Below, piece after piece: positions 19,033-27,208 of a DNA stretch of 64,000 nt. The translations under genes and the position numbers were made by a program. The DNA comes from Rhodanobacteraceae bacterium. GTDB lineage: Bacteria > Pseudomonadota > Gammaproteobacteria > Xanthomonadales > SZUA-5. The stretch is taken from assembly GCA_016717705.1 (NCBI GenBank), contig JADKFD010000002.1, forward strand, positions 62,001 through 126,000. The letters are read 5' to 3'. Under the pieces are notes generated by a model. The model did no database searches. It saw nothing but the letters and a program-made list of their open reading frames with translations, and was not told the DNA's origin. Numbering within the stretch: position 1 is the stretch's first letter; each line of letters begins with the position of its first letter.

Positions 19033-20238
19033 GGTCGGCGCTCGATGGCCAGCGGACGATAGCCGATGCGGCCATCGGGGCGGGCCAGCCAACGCGCGTC
19101 GCGGGCGCTCACTGCCCGTGCTCGGGGCCGCAAGCGGCGTCAGCGCCACATAGGCGCGCACCAGCTCTCCCAGCGAAGCATCCGCCAGCTGCGCCGCCAA
19201 CCAGGCGAGTAGATCGTCGATCGGCGCCGACTGGCTCAGAGACGTGCGCAAACGACCAATTGAGACCACGTCCGGACGCTGTCCTGGAGCATCCGCCAGC
19301 GGCGGCGGCGCCACCGGGTCAAAGCGCGCCAGCGCGGCCAGACGTGCGGCCAACGCAGCATCATTGAACTGCCCCTGCCAGCTCACGCGCGCCACTGGCA
19401 GTGCGCCGGCGAGCTTCAAGGCACTGTGGCGACCCAGATGTTCCAGCCAGCGGCCGCAGCCCTCGCTGATCAGATTCTGGCGCCGGGCGCGCTCGTACAG
19501 CGGCAGCAACTCGCGGTAGGCGTCGGCGTAGCAGCCGTGCGCCTGGGCGCGCATGCGCACCAGCCGGGCGCGCACCCGCTCGCAGGCATCGGCGACCACC
19601 CCAAAGGCCATGAACACCTCGCGCGACTGCATCAGGATTTCGCCGAGGCGATCGAAACTGGCGTGCGCCCATTCTCCCGGCTCGACCAGCGCGCGCAGCG
19701 GGCTCAAGTAGTCCTGCCACAAGGCATTGATCCGCAGGTAGCGCTCACGCACGCTGTAACCGTCGGCGCCGGCCTTGGCCCGCAACACGCGCTCCAGGAT
19801 AGCGCCGTGGTTGGCGCCGGCATAGTTGCGCACGCGCTCGATCGCGGCGGCAACCCGCTCCAGCGCGAGCACGGCGGCCTGCGAATCCTGCTCGACGGCA
19901 GCCGTGGCCAGCGCCCTGCCCTGCCCGTCGATCTCGGTGACATAGCCGCGGATGGCCTCCGGCGTCACCAGCTCGTGGGTGCGCAACAGATGTCCGAGGA
20001 AGCCGCGCAGCGGCAGGCTCAGTTCCAGGTAAACCGATTCGCCCGGGCGTTCTTCCACCAGTCCCAAGTCGAGCATCCTTTGCAACGTGTTGGGCGAAAG
20101 CCCGAGCTCACTGCCGCGCGGCGAAGCAACCCGCGCCGCGAGTTCGCTCATGGTCAATCCGTCGGCCGCCTCGAGCAACGCAATCAGTACGTTTTCATGC
20201 TCTGCCAGCAAACTCAACGTCGACTTCAGGCTGGCCAT
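19029..20238 (-). CDS. jetA: Wadjet JetA (MksF-like kleisin), one frame break near the C-terminus
   Basis: Kleisin-type subunit of about 402 residues that bridges the JetC heads. Its N-terminal winged helix reads LLAEHENVLIALLEAADGLTMSELAARV. A helical middle region follows (RYLRINALWQDYLSPLRALVE). The C-terminus, after a frame change near 19108-19120, reads ARDARWLARPDGRIGYRPLAIERRP and stops at TGA 19029-19031, overlapping jetB. Length is 3n+1, fitting a single inserted base. It is first in the operon; the ATG at 20238 lies about 97 bp from the nearest iteron. The Wadjet type is not fixed by eye, but it does not look like the DUF3375 type I form. Confidence 0.8.
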
Positions 20239-20334
20239 CGGCGACGGTCATCAAGCGTGGGAGGGCCGCAATTGTATGCCGTGGCGCACGTCTGGCCGCG
20301 GTGCACGCGACGGGTAGCCGACGCACTCAAGCAA

Positions 20335-20437
20335 CCGCCTTTATCTCGCGCCAACGCACACCTTTATCTCGCCTCAAAGCAACCTTTTCCTCGCCTGAGC
20401 ACCACCTTTATCTCGCTCGCCACCGCCTTTCTCTCGC
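20335..20437 (+). repeat. Five iterons with about 22-bp spacing
   Basis: Five 15-bp direct repeats start at 20335, 20358, 20380, 20402 and 20423 (spacings 23, 22, 22, 21, that is two helical turns). Consensus CC[A/G]CCTTT[A/C]TCTCGC; copies 2 and 3 have an A in the first or second position, and copy 3 has TTTTCCTCGC at the end. An inverted copy overlaps the rep start (22838-22852) and a direct copy follows rep (23907-23921). The helical phasing and the cognate initiator support Rep-binding iterons. Confidence 0.88.
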
Positions 20438-20588
20438 TTGAAGCCAGGCTAAGTGCCTCATTCAGATCACTTTCCAGGCACGGTAAACAAGCTACTAAAA
20501 GGCTTAAACAGCAAATAAAAACACCTGACGCCAAAACTAGAGGCATGGTAGCTTTATTACACCTTGGCGCTTCCGAGTTACTATTCAG
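20335..20588. other. Putative iteron-type replication origin (oriV)
   Basis: This 350-bp gap between jetA and parA holds five iterons (20335-20437) followed by a clearly AT-rich stretch (about 20455-20588, with AAACAAGCTACTAAAAGG and AACAGCAAATAAAAACACC). That is the layout of an iteron plasmid origin: Rep-binding repeats next to a DNA unwinding element. The Rep_3 initiator is encoded 2.3 kb downstream. No convincing DnaA box was found by eye. Confidence 0.75.
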
Positions 20589-21803
20589 ATGAACAAGCCA
20601 CAAGACGCATCGCCCGCGATGCTCACTCCCGAGGTGGTCAGCAAACTCGACGTACAGGAAACGCTGGAGATCGTTGCCACATTGGGTGACAGCTTCATCA
20701 ACACGTTGCGGGAACTGCATGCGCCTCCGGTCGGCTTGAAGTCCTTGCGCCGCTATCGCATCCAGGAGGCTGCGCGCGAAATCGGCCGCTCGGTGTCCTG
20801 GCTGCGCGCACAGGAAGCCGAGGGCAGTTTCCCCGCTCCGGGCGATCGTAGCGCTGGCGGCCGGCGCATGTATACCCTGGAGGAAATCAACGCCATCCGC
20901 AGTTACGCAGGCACCTTGCCGAAAGCCCCACCCCGGCGTCCCTATGTGCTCGGCTTCGTCAATTTCAAAGGTGGCAGTTCGAAGACCACCTGCACCTACC
21001 TCGCCAGCCACTTCCTGGCCTCGCGGGGTTACCGCGTGTTGCTGGTCGATCTCGATCCGCAGGGCTCGCTGACCGCCTCTTTCGAGATCAGCCGCGACGG
21101 TGCACCCGTGCGCGGCATCGACTGGGAACAGACCATTGCCCCGGTGCTGACGGGCGAGGTCGATGATGCGCTACCCCTGGTCCACCAGACGCACTGGCCG
21201 ACGATCGACATCATCCCGGCCTCGGTCGATGTCTACGATGCGGAAATGCAGATGGCGGTGGAAACCGCTCGTTCGGGCGTGCAGGACAACCCCTTCTGGC
21301 GGCGCCTGGACAGCGCGGTGCGACGCCTGCAGGGGTACGATTTCGTGCTGCTGGACAGTGCGCCAGCGCTGAACCTTGCGGCTATCAACGCGGTGGTTGC
21401 CGCCGATGGTCTGATCATGCCGGTGCCCCCGCGCAATCTCGATCTCGAGGCTGCGGTGAAGTTTGCCAAGGTGGTTCACGCCTGGACCGAGCGGTTGCCC
21501 GGTTTCAATGAGCGCAAGCGCTGGCTGCGCTTGCTTCTGACGCAGTTGCAGAAGGGCTCGCTGAGCGACCAGACGCATGCCCTGCTGGCCAGCCGCTTCT
21601 TCGGCAGCCTGATCTTCAACAACAACTTTCCAATGTCCGAAGCGGTGCGCCGCGGCTCGGCAGGTGCGCCGAGTTGTTACGAGGGCAGCAATCAGGTCGA
21701 TCGCAGCCAGGCCGAGGCCAATCGCCGCGTGCGCGAGGCTCTCGATGAAGTGTTCGAAGAGATGTTGACCATGGTCCAGGCGAGTCGAGGTGGCAAGTCA
21801 TGA
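20589..21803 (+). CDS. parA: ParA partition ATPase with N-terminal HTH
   Basis: A 404-residue type Ia ParA (SopA-like). The N-terminal region has a MerR-like HTH (RYRIQEAAREIGRSVSWLRAQE) expected to bind the par promoter and autoregulate. The deviant Walker A is FKGGSSKTT near residue 127, the Walker A' VDLDPQGSLT, and the Walker B YDFVLLDSAP. The ADP form would repress and the ATP form would move ParB-bound DNA over the nucleoid. The frame is intact and the stop overlaps the parB ATG (ATGA). It lies immediately right of the AT-rich part of the putative origin. Confidence 0.92.
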   Translation: MNKPQDASPAMLTPEVVSKLDVQETLEIVATLGDSFINTLRELHAPPVGLKSLRRYRIQEAAREIGRSVSWLRAQEAEGSFPAPGDRSAGGRRMYTLEEINAIRSYAGTLPKAPPRRPYVLGFVNFKGGSSKTTCTYLASHFLASRGYRVLLVDLDPQGSLTASFEISRDGAPVRGIDWEQTIAPVLTGEVDDALPLVHQTHWPTIDIIPASVDVYDAEMQMAVETARSGVQDNPFWRRLDSAVRRLQGYDFVLLDSAPALNLAAINAVVAADGLIMPVPPRNLDLEAAVKFAKVVHAWTERLPGFNERKRWLRLLLTQLQKGSLSDQTHALLASRFFGSLIFNNNFPMSEAVRRGSAGAPSCYEGSNQVDRSQAEANRRVREALDEVFEEMLTMVQASRGGKS

Positions 21804-22831
21804 CGACAGGCAAGAGTGCACAGGATCGGGCGCGGCGGCTGCTCGAAGGCATGGGTGCTGCGGTTGCGCCCGCCGTCGCATTGGGCAAATCAGGGCGCGG
21901 CATCCTCGGACGCCTGGAGCAGATGACCGGCACGCAACTGGTGGTGCGTGAGATCGATCCGAACCGGGTACGCGTGTGGGCTTTGCAAGGGCGACTGCAA
22001 GCCGCGCTGGATGCCCGCTCGGCAGCTGAGCTGATCGATTCGATCGGCACGCATGGGCAGACCACGCCAGCCATCGTGCGACCGGTCAGCGGCGATGCCG
22101 AGGCCGATTTTGAAGTGATCGATGGATCCCGGCGGCGTTTCGCCTGTGCGCAGCTGAAACTGCCGCTGAAGGCGATCGTGGCTGATCTGGCCGATCGCGA
22201 CGCGGCCCTGCTCACCGAGACCGCCGATGCCAGCCGCAAGCACTCGGCGTACGAGACCGGCGTCAAGTGGCGGGCGTGGTTGCAGGTCAAGCTGTTCGAC
22301 ACCCAGGAGGCACTCGCGCAATGGCTGCAGGTGTCGGCAGGCGATCTGTCGTTCAAGTTGTCGCTGGCGGAATTGCCGTATGCCTTCGTGCTGGCGCTTG
22401 GGGGCCATGAGCGACTGTCGCGGGATCTAGGTCGGCGCCTGGCCCGCTTCATTGGCCGCTGCCGGGCTCTCGGACGGATGGACGAGATGCGCGAGAAGTT
22501 GACACGTGTCGCTGAGCAGGCGCAACAGGGCGAGTGGTCGGCAGCGCGCGCTCAACTGGCCTATGGGGAATTGGAAGCGGAGGTGTTCCCGTCGCGACGC
22601 AGTCAGAAGCAGAAAGTGGAGGAGGCGGTGGTCGATGGCGCAGGCCGCCTGTTGGCCACCGTTGCCAGTCCGGACCGCTCGAATCTCGTCGTCCGTTGGT
22701 CCAAGGGACTGAGTGCGGACGAGCGACAGGACCTTGTCGGCGCGCTCAACCGCTTCCTTGGCGAATGGGTGGAAGCGCGTGCTTTGGCTGCCAAAGATTC
22801 TGACAAGCCATTGAAGAACAAGAAAAAGTGA
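21800..22831 (+). CDS. parB: ParB centromere-binding protein
   Basis: A 343-residue ParB/Spo0J-domain CTPase clamp that loads on parS. The N-terminal arm contains LLEGMGAAVAPAVALGKS. The CTP-binding region has EIDPNRVRVW (about 52), a GTHGQTTPAIVRP box, and IDGSRRRFACAQL in place of the canonical GERRxRA, as in SopB-like ParBs. A helical DNA-binding middle follows and the C-terminus is Lys-rich. The frame is intact and coupled to parA. No parS site was recognised nearby. Confidence 0.88.
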   Translation: MTTGKSAQDRARRLLEGMGAAVAPAVALGKSGRGILGRLEQMTGTQLVVREIDPNRVRVWALQGRLQAALDARSAAELIDSIGTHGQTTPAIVRPVSGDAEADFEVIDGSRRRFACAQLKLPLKAIVADLADRDAALLTETADASRKHSAYETGVKWRAWLQVKLFDTQEALAQWLQVSAGDLSFKLSLAELPYAFVLALGGHERLSRDLGRRLARFIGRCRALGRMDEMREKLTRVAEQAQQGEWSAARAQLAYGELEAEVFPSRRSQKQKVEEAVVDGAGRLLATVASPDRSNLVVRWSKGLSADERQDLVGALNRFLGEWVEARALAAKDSDKPLKNKKK

Positions 22832-22852
22832 TCTCGCGCGAGAAAAAGGTGG
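22832..22852. promoter_or_regulatory. Iteron-like operator overlapping the rep start region
   Basis: A perfect palindrome TCTCGCGCGAGA (22832-22843) built from two TCTCGC iteron cores, plus a full inverted iteron (22838-22852, complement of CCACCTTTTTCTCGC), ending 4 bp before the rep ATG. In iteron plasmids Rep dimers bind inverted half-iterons to repress rep while monomers bind the direct iterons. The arrangement fits that autoregulation. It overlaps the expected ribosome binding site. Confidence 0.75.
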
Positions 22853-22856
22853 ACGA

Positions 22857-23717
22857 ATGAAACTCGGCAGCAGCCTGCTGGTAACCAAGGCCAATGCGAT
22901 CGTCGAGGCCTCGTATCGACTGACCTTGCAGGAGCAGCGTCTGGTGCTGTTCTGCGTGGCGCAGGTCGACTCGCGGCCTTCGCTGGAAGAACAGCGCACG
23001 TTCACCGTGGAAGCAATGCCCTTTCGCGAGACCTTCGGGCTGTCGGCGGAAAAGGTTTACGAGGAACTGAAGGACGCGGCAGTACGCCTGTTCGAACGCA
23101 AGATCACCATCAGCGATGCGCAGACGGGTCAGGAGACCTTGCTGCGCTGGGTATCGATGATCCGTTACCAGAACCGTCGCGGGCGCGTGGTGCTGAACTT
23201 CTCGCCCGAGATGCTGCCTTTCATTTCGGCGCTGAAGGACCGCTTCACCAGTTATCCGCTGGAGTCGATTGCGCGATTGTCGAGTACCTTCGCCATTCGC
23301 CTGTTCGAAGTGCTGGCGCAATACGCCAACCTCGGGCGGCGCCAGGTCACCGTCGAACAACTGCGACGTTGGCTCGACTGCATCGACAGCTATCCGCGAT
23401 TCTCCGAGTTCGAGCGTTGGGTGGTCGCGCCAGCGGTGGCGCAGCTCAACGAGCGCACCGAGCTGCGCGTGCGCTACGACAAGGCGAAGATGGGGCGCAA
23501 CGTCACCCACTTCGAGTTCGTCATTGGGCGGGCCCCTTCGGCGCCAAAGCCCAAACCGGCACCAGCCGCGCCGGCCATCGATGTCCCGACCTCGGCGCAG
23601 AAGGACGCCGAACGGCGCGAGTGGGAGGCGCATATGCGTCGACTGGGCCTGGATCCCGCCGAACTGCTGGCGCAGGCGGGTGGGCCGCCGAAGCCGCGGG
23701 ATGGCGTTGTCGAATAG
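22857..23717 (+). CDS. repB: Rep_3-family plasmid replication initiator
   Basis: A 286-residue initiator with two winged-helix domains. WH1 opens SLLVTKANAIVEASYRLTLQ and EQRLVLFCVAQVDSRPSLEE; WH2 contains KDRFTSYPLESIARLSSTFA, IRLFEVLAQY and VEQLRRWLDC, the classical Rep_3 motifs. A Pro/Ala linker and short tail follow. It should bind the iterons at 20335-20437 and melt the adjacent AT-rich DNA. The frame is intact. It follows parAB closely on the same strand. Rep_3 initiators belong to plasmids and chromids rather than chromosomes using DnaA. Confidence 0.92.
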   Translation: MKLGSSLLVTKANAIVEASYRLTLQEQRLVLFCVAQVDSRPSLEEQRTFTVEAMPFRETFGLSAEKVYEELKDAAVRLFERKITISDAQTGQETLLRWVSMIRYQNRRGRVVLNFSPEMLPFISALKDRFTSYPLESIARLSSTFAIRLFEVLAQYANLGRRQVTVEQLRRWLDCIDSYPRFSEFERWVVAPAVAQLNERTELRVRYDKAKMGRNVTHFEFVIGRAPSAPKPKPAPAAPAIDVPTSAQKDAERREWEAHMRRLGLDPAELLAQAGGPPKPRDGVVE

Positions 23718-24127
23718 TTCGCTGCTGCAATTGCGGAGTCGCTTCGTCGCGCAATGAACATCTGGACCTGGGTCACGTGGTCTGCTGCGCCGACGATGTG
23801 ACCTGGCTTCAGAGACGTTCTCGCGGAAGCGACCTGGCGCAGGTTTGGCTGCCAAAGTCTGCAGTAACGCATTGACCTGTCGTGGAAAATGGGTCTGACG
23901 CCGATACCACCTTTCTCTCGCTTCGAGCGCTGGGCAGGTACGCCGATTACGCACGTCCTCCTAGCGGAAAGGTGCCTTGAGTTGGTTGGGCACGACGTCC
24001 GGCGCATGTCTGGCGGACTCAGGAGTGGCCGCGGCCGCCAGCGCGATCAGGCCGCTGGCAGTTACGCGCAGTGGGGGCGTCAGAGCCGCGCCACGCCGGC
24101 GATCTCCGCCAACCGGGGCTTGAAGCG
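23718..24127. other. Intergenic region after rep with one iteron
   Basis: No gene is supported in this 410-bp gap between convergent rep and the recombinase gene. It contains a single intact iteron, CCACCTTTCTCTCGC, at 23907-23921 in the same orientation as the main array. It could act as an extra Rep-binding (handcuffing) site. Confidence 0.6.
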
Positions 24128-25087
24128 CTAAAACGACAACAACGCCAGTTCCGCCGCGGCAGCGTCGCGCTGACGGCGGTCGTAGAGTTGGGTCGTCCGC
24201 AGCGACGCATGACCGGCCAGGTGTGCGGCCACCTCGATTCGACCGCCCTGGGCGAGGAAGCGTGTGATCCCGGTGGTCCGGAAGGCATGGCAACCCGCCA
24301 CGCGATCGATGCCCGCTTTGGTCAGCCGCCGGCGGATCATTGCGTAGACCTGCTCGCGGCGCATGGGACTGGACGAGGACGCTGAGCGTTTGCCACTGAG
24401 CGGCGCAAACAGCAGTTGCCCGCGGGCGCGCGGCACCAGGGCGAGATAGGCGGCAAGATCGGCCCGCGCCCTGGCATGTAACGGGATCGACCGCAGCATG
24501 CCGCCCTTCTCCAGAACTTGAAGGAGCGCCGGCTCAGCCAGCAGGTCGACGTCGTCTCGACGCAGCTGGAGCACGGCGCTGATCCTGAGGAAGCCGAAGA
24601 GCATCAGACTGATCAGGGCGCGATCACGGACATCATGCTGATGGCGGTCGCGGAAGCTGGCATACAGCAGCGCCACCTCTGCAGGCGTCAGGGCGGGGGT
24701 TGAGCCGCTGTGGACTATTCGCCGGGGCGATCGGGTTGCGGCCGCCGGATTGCTGGCCAGAAGCTGCCGCTCAACCAGCCAGCCATACATGCGCCGAATC
24801 GCGGTCAGGTGGACCGCAACGCTCGGCGGTGCCAGTCGTTGGGCGAGGACATAGGCGTACGCGGCGATATGTACAGGGCGCAGGGCCTCGATGGACAGAG
24901 ACTGGGTCGATGCCCAATGCACCAGTGCCGCGCAGGCCGAAGCGTAGGCCTGCCGCGTGTTGGCGTTGGGCAAACGCAGCAGCAGAAACTCCTGCAAGGC
25001 CTCGAAACACGCCGACGGTTGCGTCAGCGCAGCCGGAGGTAGCCATTCGCCCAGGCGTTTGAGTTCGGTCATCGAGTCCTCGGACAC
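24128..25087 (-). CDS. XerC/D-like tyrosine recombinase
   Basis: A 319-residue phage-integrase-fold recombinase. The N-terminal SAM-like core-binding domain (NTRQAYASACAALVHWASTQ) precedes the catalytic domain. The catalytic set is complete: Arg in FGFLRISAVLQL, Lys in EKGGMLRSIPLH, HxxR in CHAFRTTG, His in GHASLRTTQ and the nucleophile Tyr in QLYDRRQRD. Size and layout fit plasmid resolvases or XerCD-like enzymes rather than large phage integrases with an arm-binding domain. A dif-like site lies 16 bp upstream of its start. Likely role: resolving multimers of the replicon or integrating and excising it. Confidence 0.9.
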   Translation of the reverse strand: MSEDSMTELKRLGEWLPPAALTQPSACFEALQEFLLLRLPNANTRQAYASACAALVHWASTQSLSIEALRPVHIAAYAYVLAQRLAPPSVAVHLTAIRRMYGWLVERQLLASNPAAATRSPRRIVHSGSTPALTPAEVALLYASFRDRHQHDVRDRALISLMLFGFLRISAVLQLRRDDVDLLAEPALLQVLEKGGMLRSIPLHARARADLAAYLALVPRARGQLLFAPLSGKRSASSSSPMRREQVYAMIRRRLTKAGIDRVAGCHAFRTTGITRFLAQGGRIEVAAHLAGHASLRTTQLYDRRQRDAAAAELALLSF

Positions 25088-25103
25088 GCATTTGCAGAGA
25101 CAT

Positions 25104-25131
25104 AACGCACATAACGGCGTTTATGTTACTT
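25104..25131. other. dif-like XerCD recombination site
   Basis: A 28-bp site built like dif: left arm AACGCACATAA, 6-bp centre CGGCGT, right arm TTATGTTACTT. Against E. coli dif the right arm matches 9 of 11 and the left 8 of 11 positions, including the palindromic CATAA and TTATG inner ends. It lies between the recombinase start and the next gene. The pairing with an adjacent Xer-like gene supports function; the match was judged by eye. Confidence 0.68.
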
Positions 25132-25315
25132 CATCGTTGTGCCCACACGCTCGCCGGGCGAGCGCCTTCGATGCTGGACCCGGAAGGGAAGTGCGATCTG
25201 CTGAATGCGACCCGGAGGCGTCGGCGGAGCGTAGGGCGGCGCCTTCCAGCCGTGACTGTCGCTCAGCAGCGGGGCAGGGCGGTCGGAAGCCAAACGCCCT
25301 GCGTCGCCGCAGGAT

Positions 25316-26218
25316 TCATGGACGCTCGCCGCTGAAGCGCTGGACCTGCGCGCCGCTGACGCGACCGATGCGCGCGGTTTCGTGCACCCAGAGCTCGGCT
25401 TCGCGCTCGATGCGGATCTCACCAATGACGCTGGCGGACGCGCCGATGACGATGCGCGTAGGCCGGTCATTGCCCCAGCACAGACCCCAGCACTTGGGCT
25501 TGCGGACGATCAGGTCACCGGTCACGACGCTGCTGCCGGCCAGGGACACGCGACCGGTACTGGTGGCGAGGTCGCCGTCGACACGGCTGTCGCTCAGCGT
25601 GATGTCGCCGGAGCCGGTGTCGATCTTGCCGTCGACCTTCGACGTTTCGAGCGTCACCTCGCCGCTGCCGGTGTCGATATCGCCGCTGACAGCGGAGCCG
25701 GTGCCGAGGCGAACCGATCCACTGCCGGTGTCAATGTCTCCGCGTATGGACGCGCCGGCATCGAAACTGACCGATCCGCTCCCGGTATCGATGCGACCGT
25801 CGACGATGACGCGATCGCCACCCCGAACGTCACCGCTGCCGCTATCGATGCCCTCGACGTGGACGTCACTGCCGATCTCGATCCCGCCGCTGCCGGTGTC
25901 GATGGCGCCGGCTTGCGTGTTGTTGCCGAGACGAACCGAGCCGCTGCCCGTATCGATTCGACCGGCACTGGCGCCCGCGGCGAGCTCCACCTGTCCGCTG
26001 CCGGTATCGATGTTGCGCGTCACCGCGCCGGTCTGCAGAAATACGTCGCCACTGCCGGTGTCGATCACGCCCGCGGAAACCCCGCTGGGGACGAGCACGG
26101 AGCGGCTGCCGGTGTCGGCGTTCTCGCCCGAACCGACCACCTTGTCAGCAGCGTGGGACAGCGAGGCCAGGGACAAGGCGATACACAACAGGGTCAGGCG
26201 GGGCAGGGCAGGGCGCAT
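25316..26218 (-). CDS. Secreted beta-solenoid protein with IDTGSG repeats
   Basis: A 300-residue protein with signal peptide (MRPALPRLTLLCIALSLASLSHA). Nine units carry IDTGSG or IDSGSG followed by a short hydrophobic strand (DVFL, QVEL, SVRL, GIEI, DVRG, SVSF, SVRL, EVTL, DITL), spaced roughly 17-20 residues, as in bactofilin/DUF4097-like right-handed solenoids. The last third departs from the repeat (KCWGLCWGNDRP and an IGEIRIEREAELWV rung). The ATG at 26218 starts the signal peptide; the long upstream ORF is spurious. The function is unknown; a cell-envelope filament or patch protein is plausible. Confidence 0.8.
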   Translation of the reverse strand: MRPALPRLTLLCIALSLASLSHAADKVVGSGENADTGSRSVLVPSGVSAGVIDTGSGDVFLQTGAVTRNIDTGSGQVELAAGASAGRIDTGSGSVRLGNNTQAGAIDTGSGGIEIGSDVHVEGIDSGSGDVRGGDRVIVDGRIDTGSGSVSFDAGASIRGDIDTGSGSVRLGTGSAVSGDIDTGSGEVTLETSKVDGKIDTGSGDITLSDSRVDGDLATSTGRVSLAGSSVVTGDLIVRKPKCWGLCWGNDRPTRIVIGASASVIGEIRIEREAELWVHETARIGRVSGAQVQRFSGERP

Positions 26219-26506
26219 GGCGGAAATCCAGTTCGGGAAGGTCAGCTCGGCACGTCGCAATCTCCGTGCCAGCGCATGAATGGCAGCCAATCCGCAAACG
26301 TGGCGGAATCCAACCTGCCATGGCGTAAACGGACAAAACGATCTCGCGAAACGGCATGCTCGCGATCCGGCAGCGTGGCGAATTGCACACAGGCGTGGCG
26401 AATACGGACGCGCTCGCGCCCGCGGCATCGCGCAATACAGGGCCGGTCCGCCTGACGCCTGCCGATCCGTGGCAATCTTGCCGCCGAACTGCAAACGAGA
26501 CATCCC
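26219..26506. other. Divergent intergenic region with short repeated motif
   Basis: 288 bp between the divergent solenoid gene and the SDR gene. Three copies of CGTGGCG(G)AAT occur near 26300, 26389 and 26402. Related GGCGGATTCC / GGCGGGAATCC motifs occur in the gap at 40490-40757. No regulator can be assigned. Promoters for both flanking genes must lie here. Confidence 0.35.
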
Positions 26507-27178
26507 ATGTCCCTTATCCTGGTTACTGGCTCCGCGCGCGGCATTGGCCTGGAATTGACGCGGCAACTGCTCGCCGCGGGCCACGAAGTCATTGCCGTGT
26601 GCCGCGATGCCGGAGTCGAGCTGCCCGCCCTCGGGTGCGAGCGCATCGAAGGCGTCGAACTGACCCACGCTAGCGAAATCGAGCGCATTCGCCGGGCGCT
26701 GACGGAGCGCAAGCTCGACGTGTTGATCCACAACGCCGGGCTGCTCCATCGCGAAGGACTCGGCTCGCTGCGTGAGCGAGTGCAGGACATCCGCGCCCAA
26801 TTCGAAACCAATACACTGGCGCCGCTGCTGCTCACCGAAGCGCTGCTGCCCAACCTGCGAAGCGGCAGCAAGGTCGTGTTCGTGACCAGTCGCATGGGCT
26901 CCGTGGCCGACAACAGCTCCGGCGGTGGCTATTACGGCTACCGCATGTCCAAGGGCGCACTCAACGTGGCCGGCAAGTCGTTGAGCATCGACCTGCGTGA
27001 ACGTGGTGTCGCGGTGGCGTTGTTGCATCCGGGCTTCGTGCGCACCGGCATGACCGGCGGTGCGGGAGACATTGATCCGGCAACCGCGGCGGCCCAGTTG
27101 ATCGAACGCATCGATGCGCTGAATCTCAGCAACAGCGGGCAGTTCTGGCATGCGAAGGGCGAGGTACTGCCCTGGTGA
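26507..27178 (+). CDS. Short-chain dehydrogenase/reductase (SDR)
   Basis: A 223-residue classical-type SDR. The N-terminal Rossmann motif is TGSARGIG, the NNAG-equivalent is HNAG (LIHNAGLL), the catalytic Ser is in FVTSRMGSV, and YxxxK is YGYRMSK. The closing HPGFVRTGM is typical of the C-factor-like/sniffer group, which often act on carbonyl substrates or in signalling. The substrate is unknown. The frame is intact and it stands alone on the plus strand. Confidence 0.88.
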   Translation: MSLILVTGSARGIGLELTRQLLAAGHEVIAVCRDAGVELPALGCERIEGVELTHASEIERIRRALTERKLDVLIHNAGLLHREGLGSLRERVQDIRAQFETNTLAPLLLTEALLPNLRSGSKVVFVTSRMGSVADNSSGGGYYGYRMSKGALNVAGKSLSIDLRERGVAVALLHPGFVRTGMTGGAGDIDPATAAAQLIERIDALNLSNSGQFWHAKGEVLPW

Positions 27179-27208
27179 CGATTGCCGGTTAAGCAGGCGA
27201 GGCGCATG

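Noticed and set aside
18478..20238. Natural JetA-JetB fusion protein of 586 residues
   Set aside because: An alternative frame gives a proper JetA C-terminus ending in a GTGA overlap with a JetB start, and the spanning length is 3n+1, so the fusion is due to an indel.
20335..20437. Evenly spaced repeats that might be a small CRISPR array
   Set aside because: Repeats are only 15 bp, spacers about 7 bp, no cas genes are present, and the copies recur at the rep gene, so they are iterons.
24128..25087. Phage integrase of a prophage
   Set aside because: No phage structural or lysis genes nearby, no att in a tRNA, and the enzyme is Xer-sized with a dif-like site.
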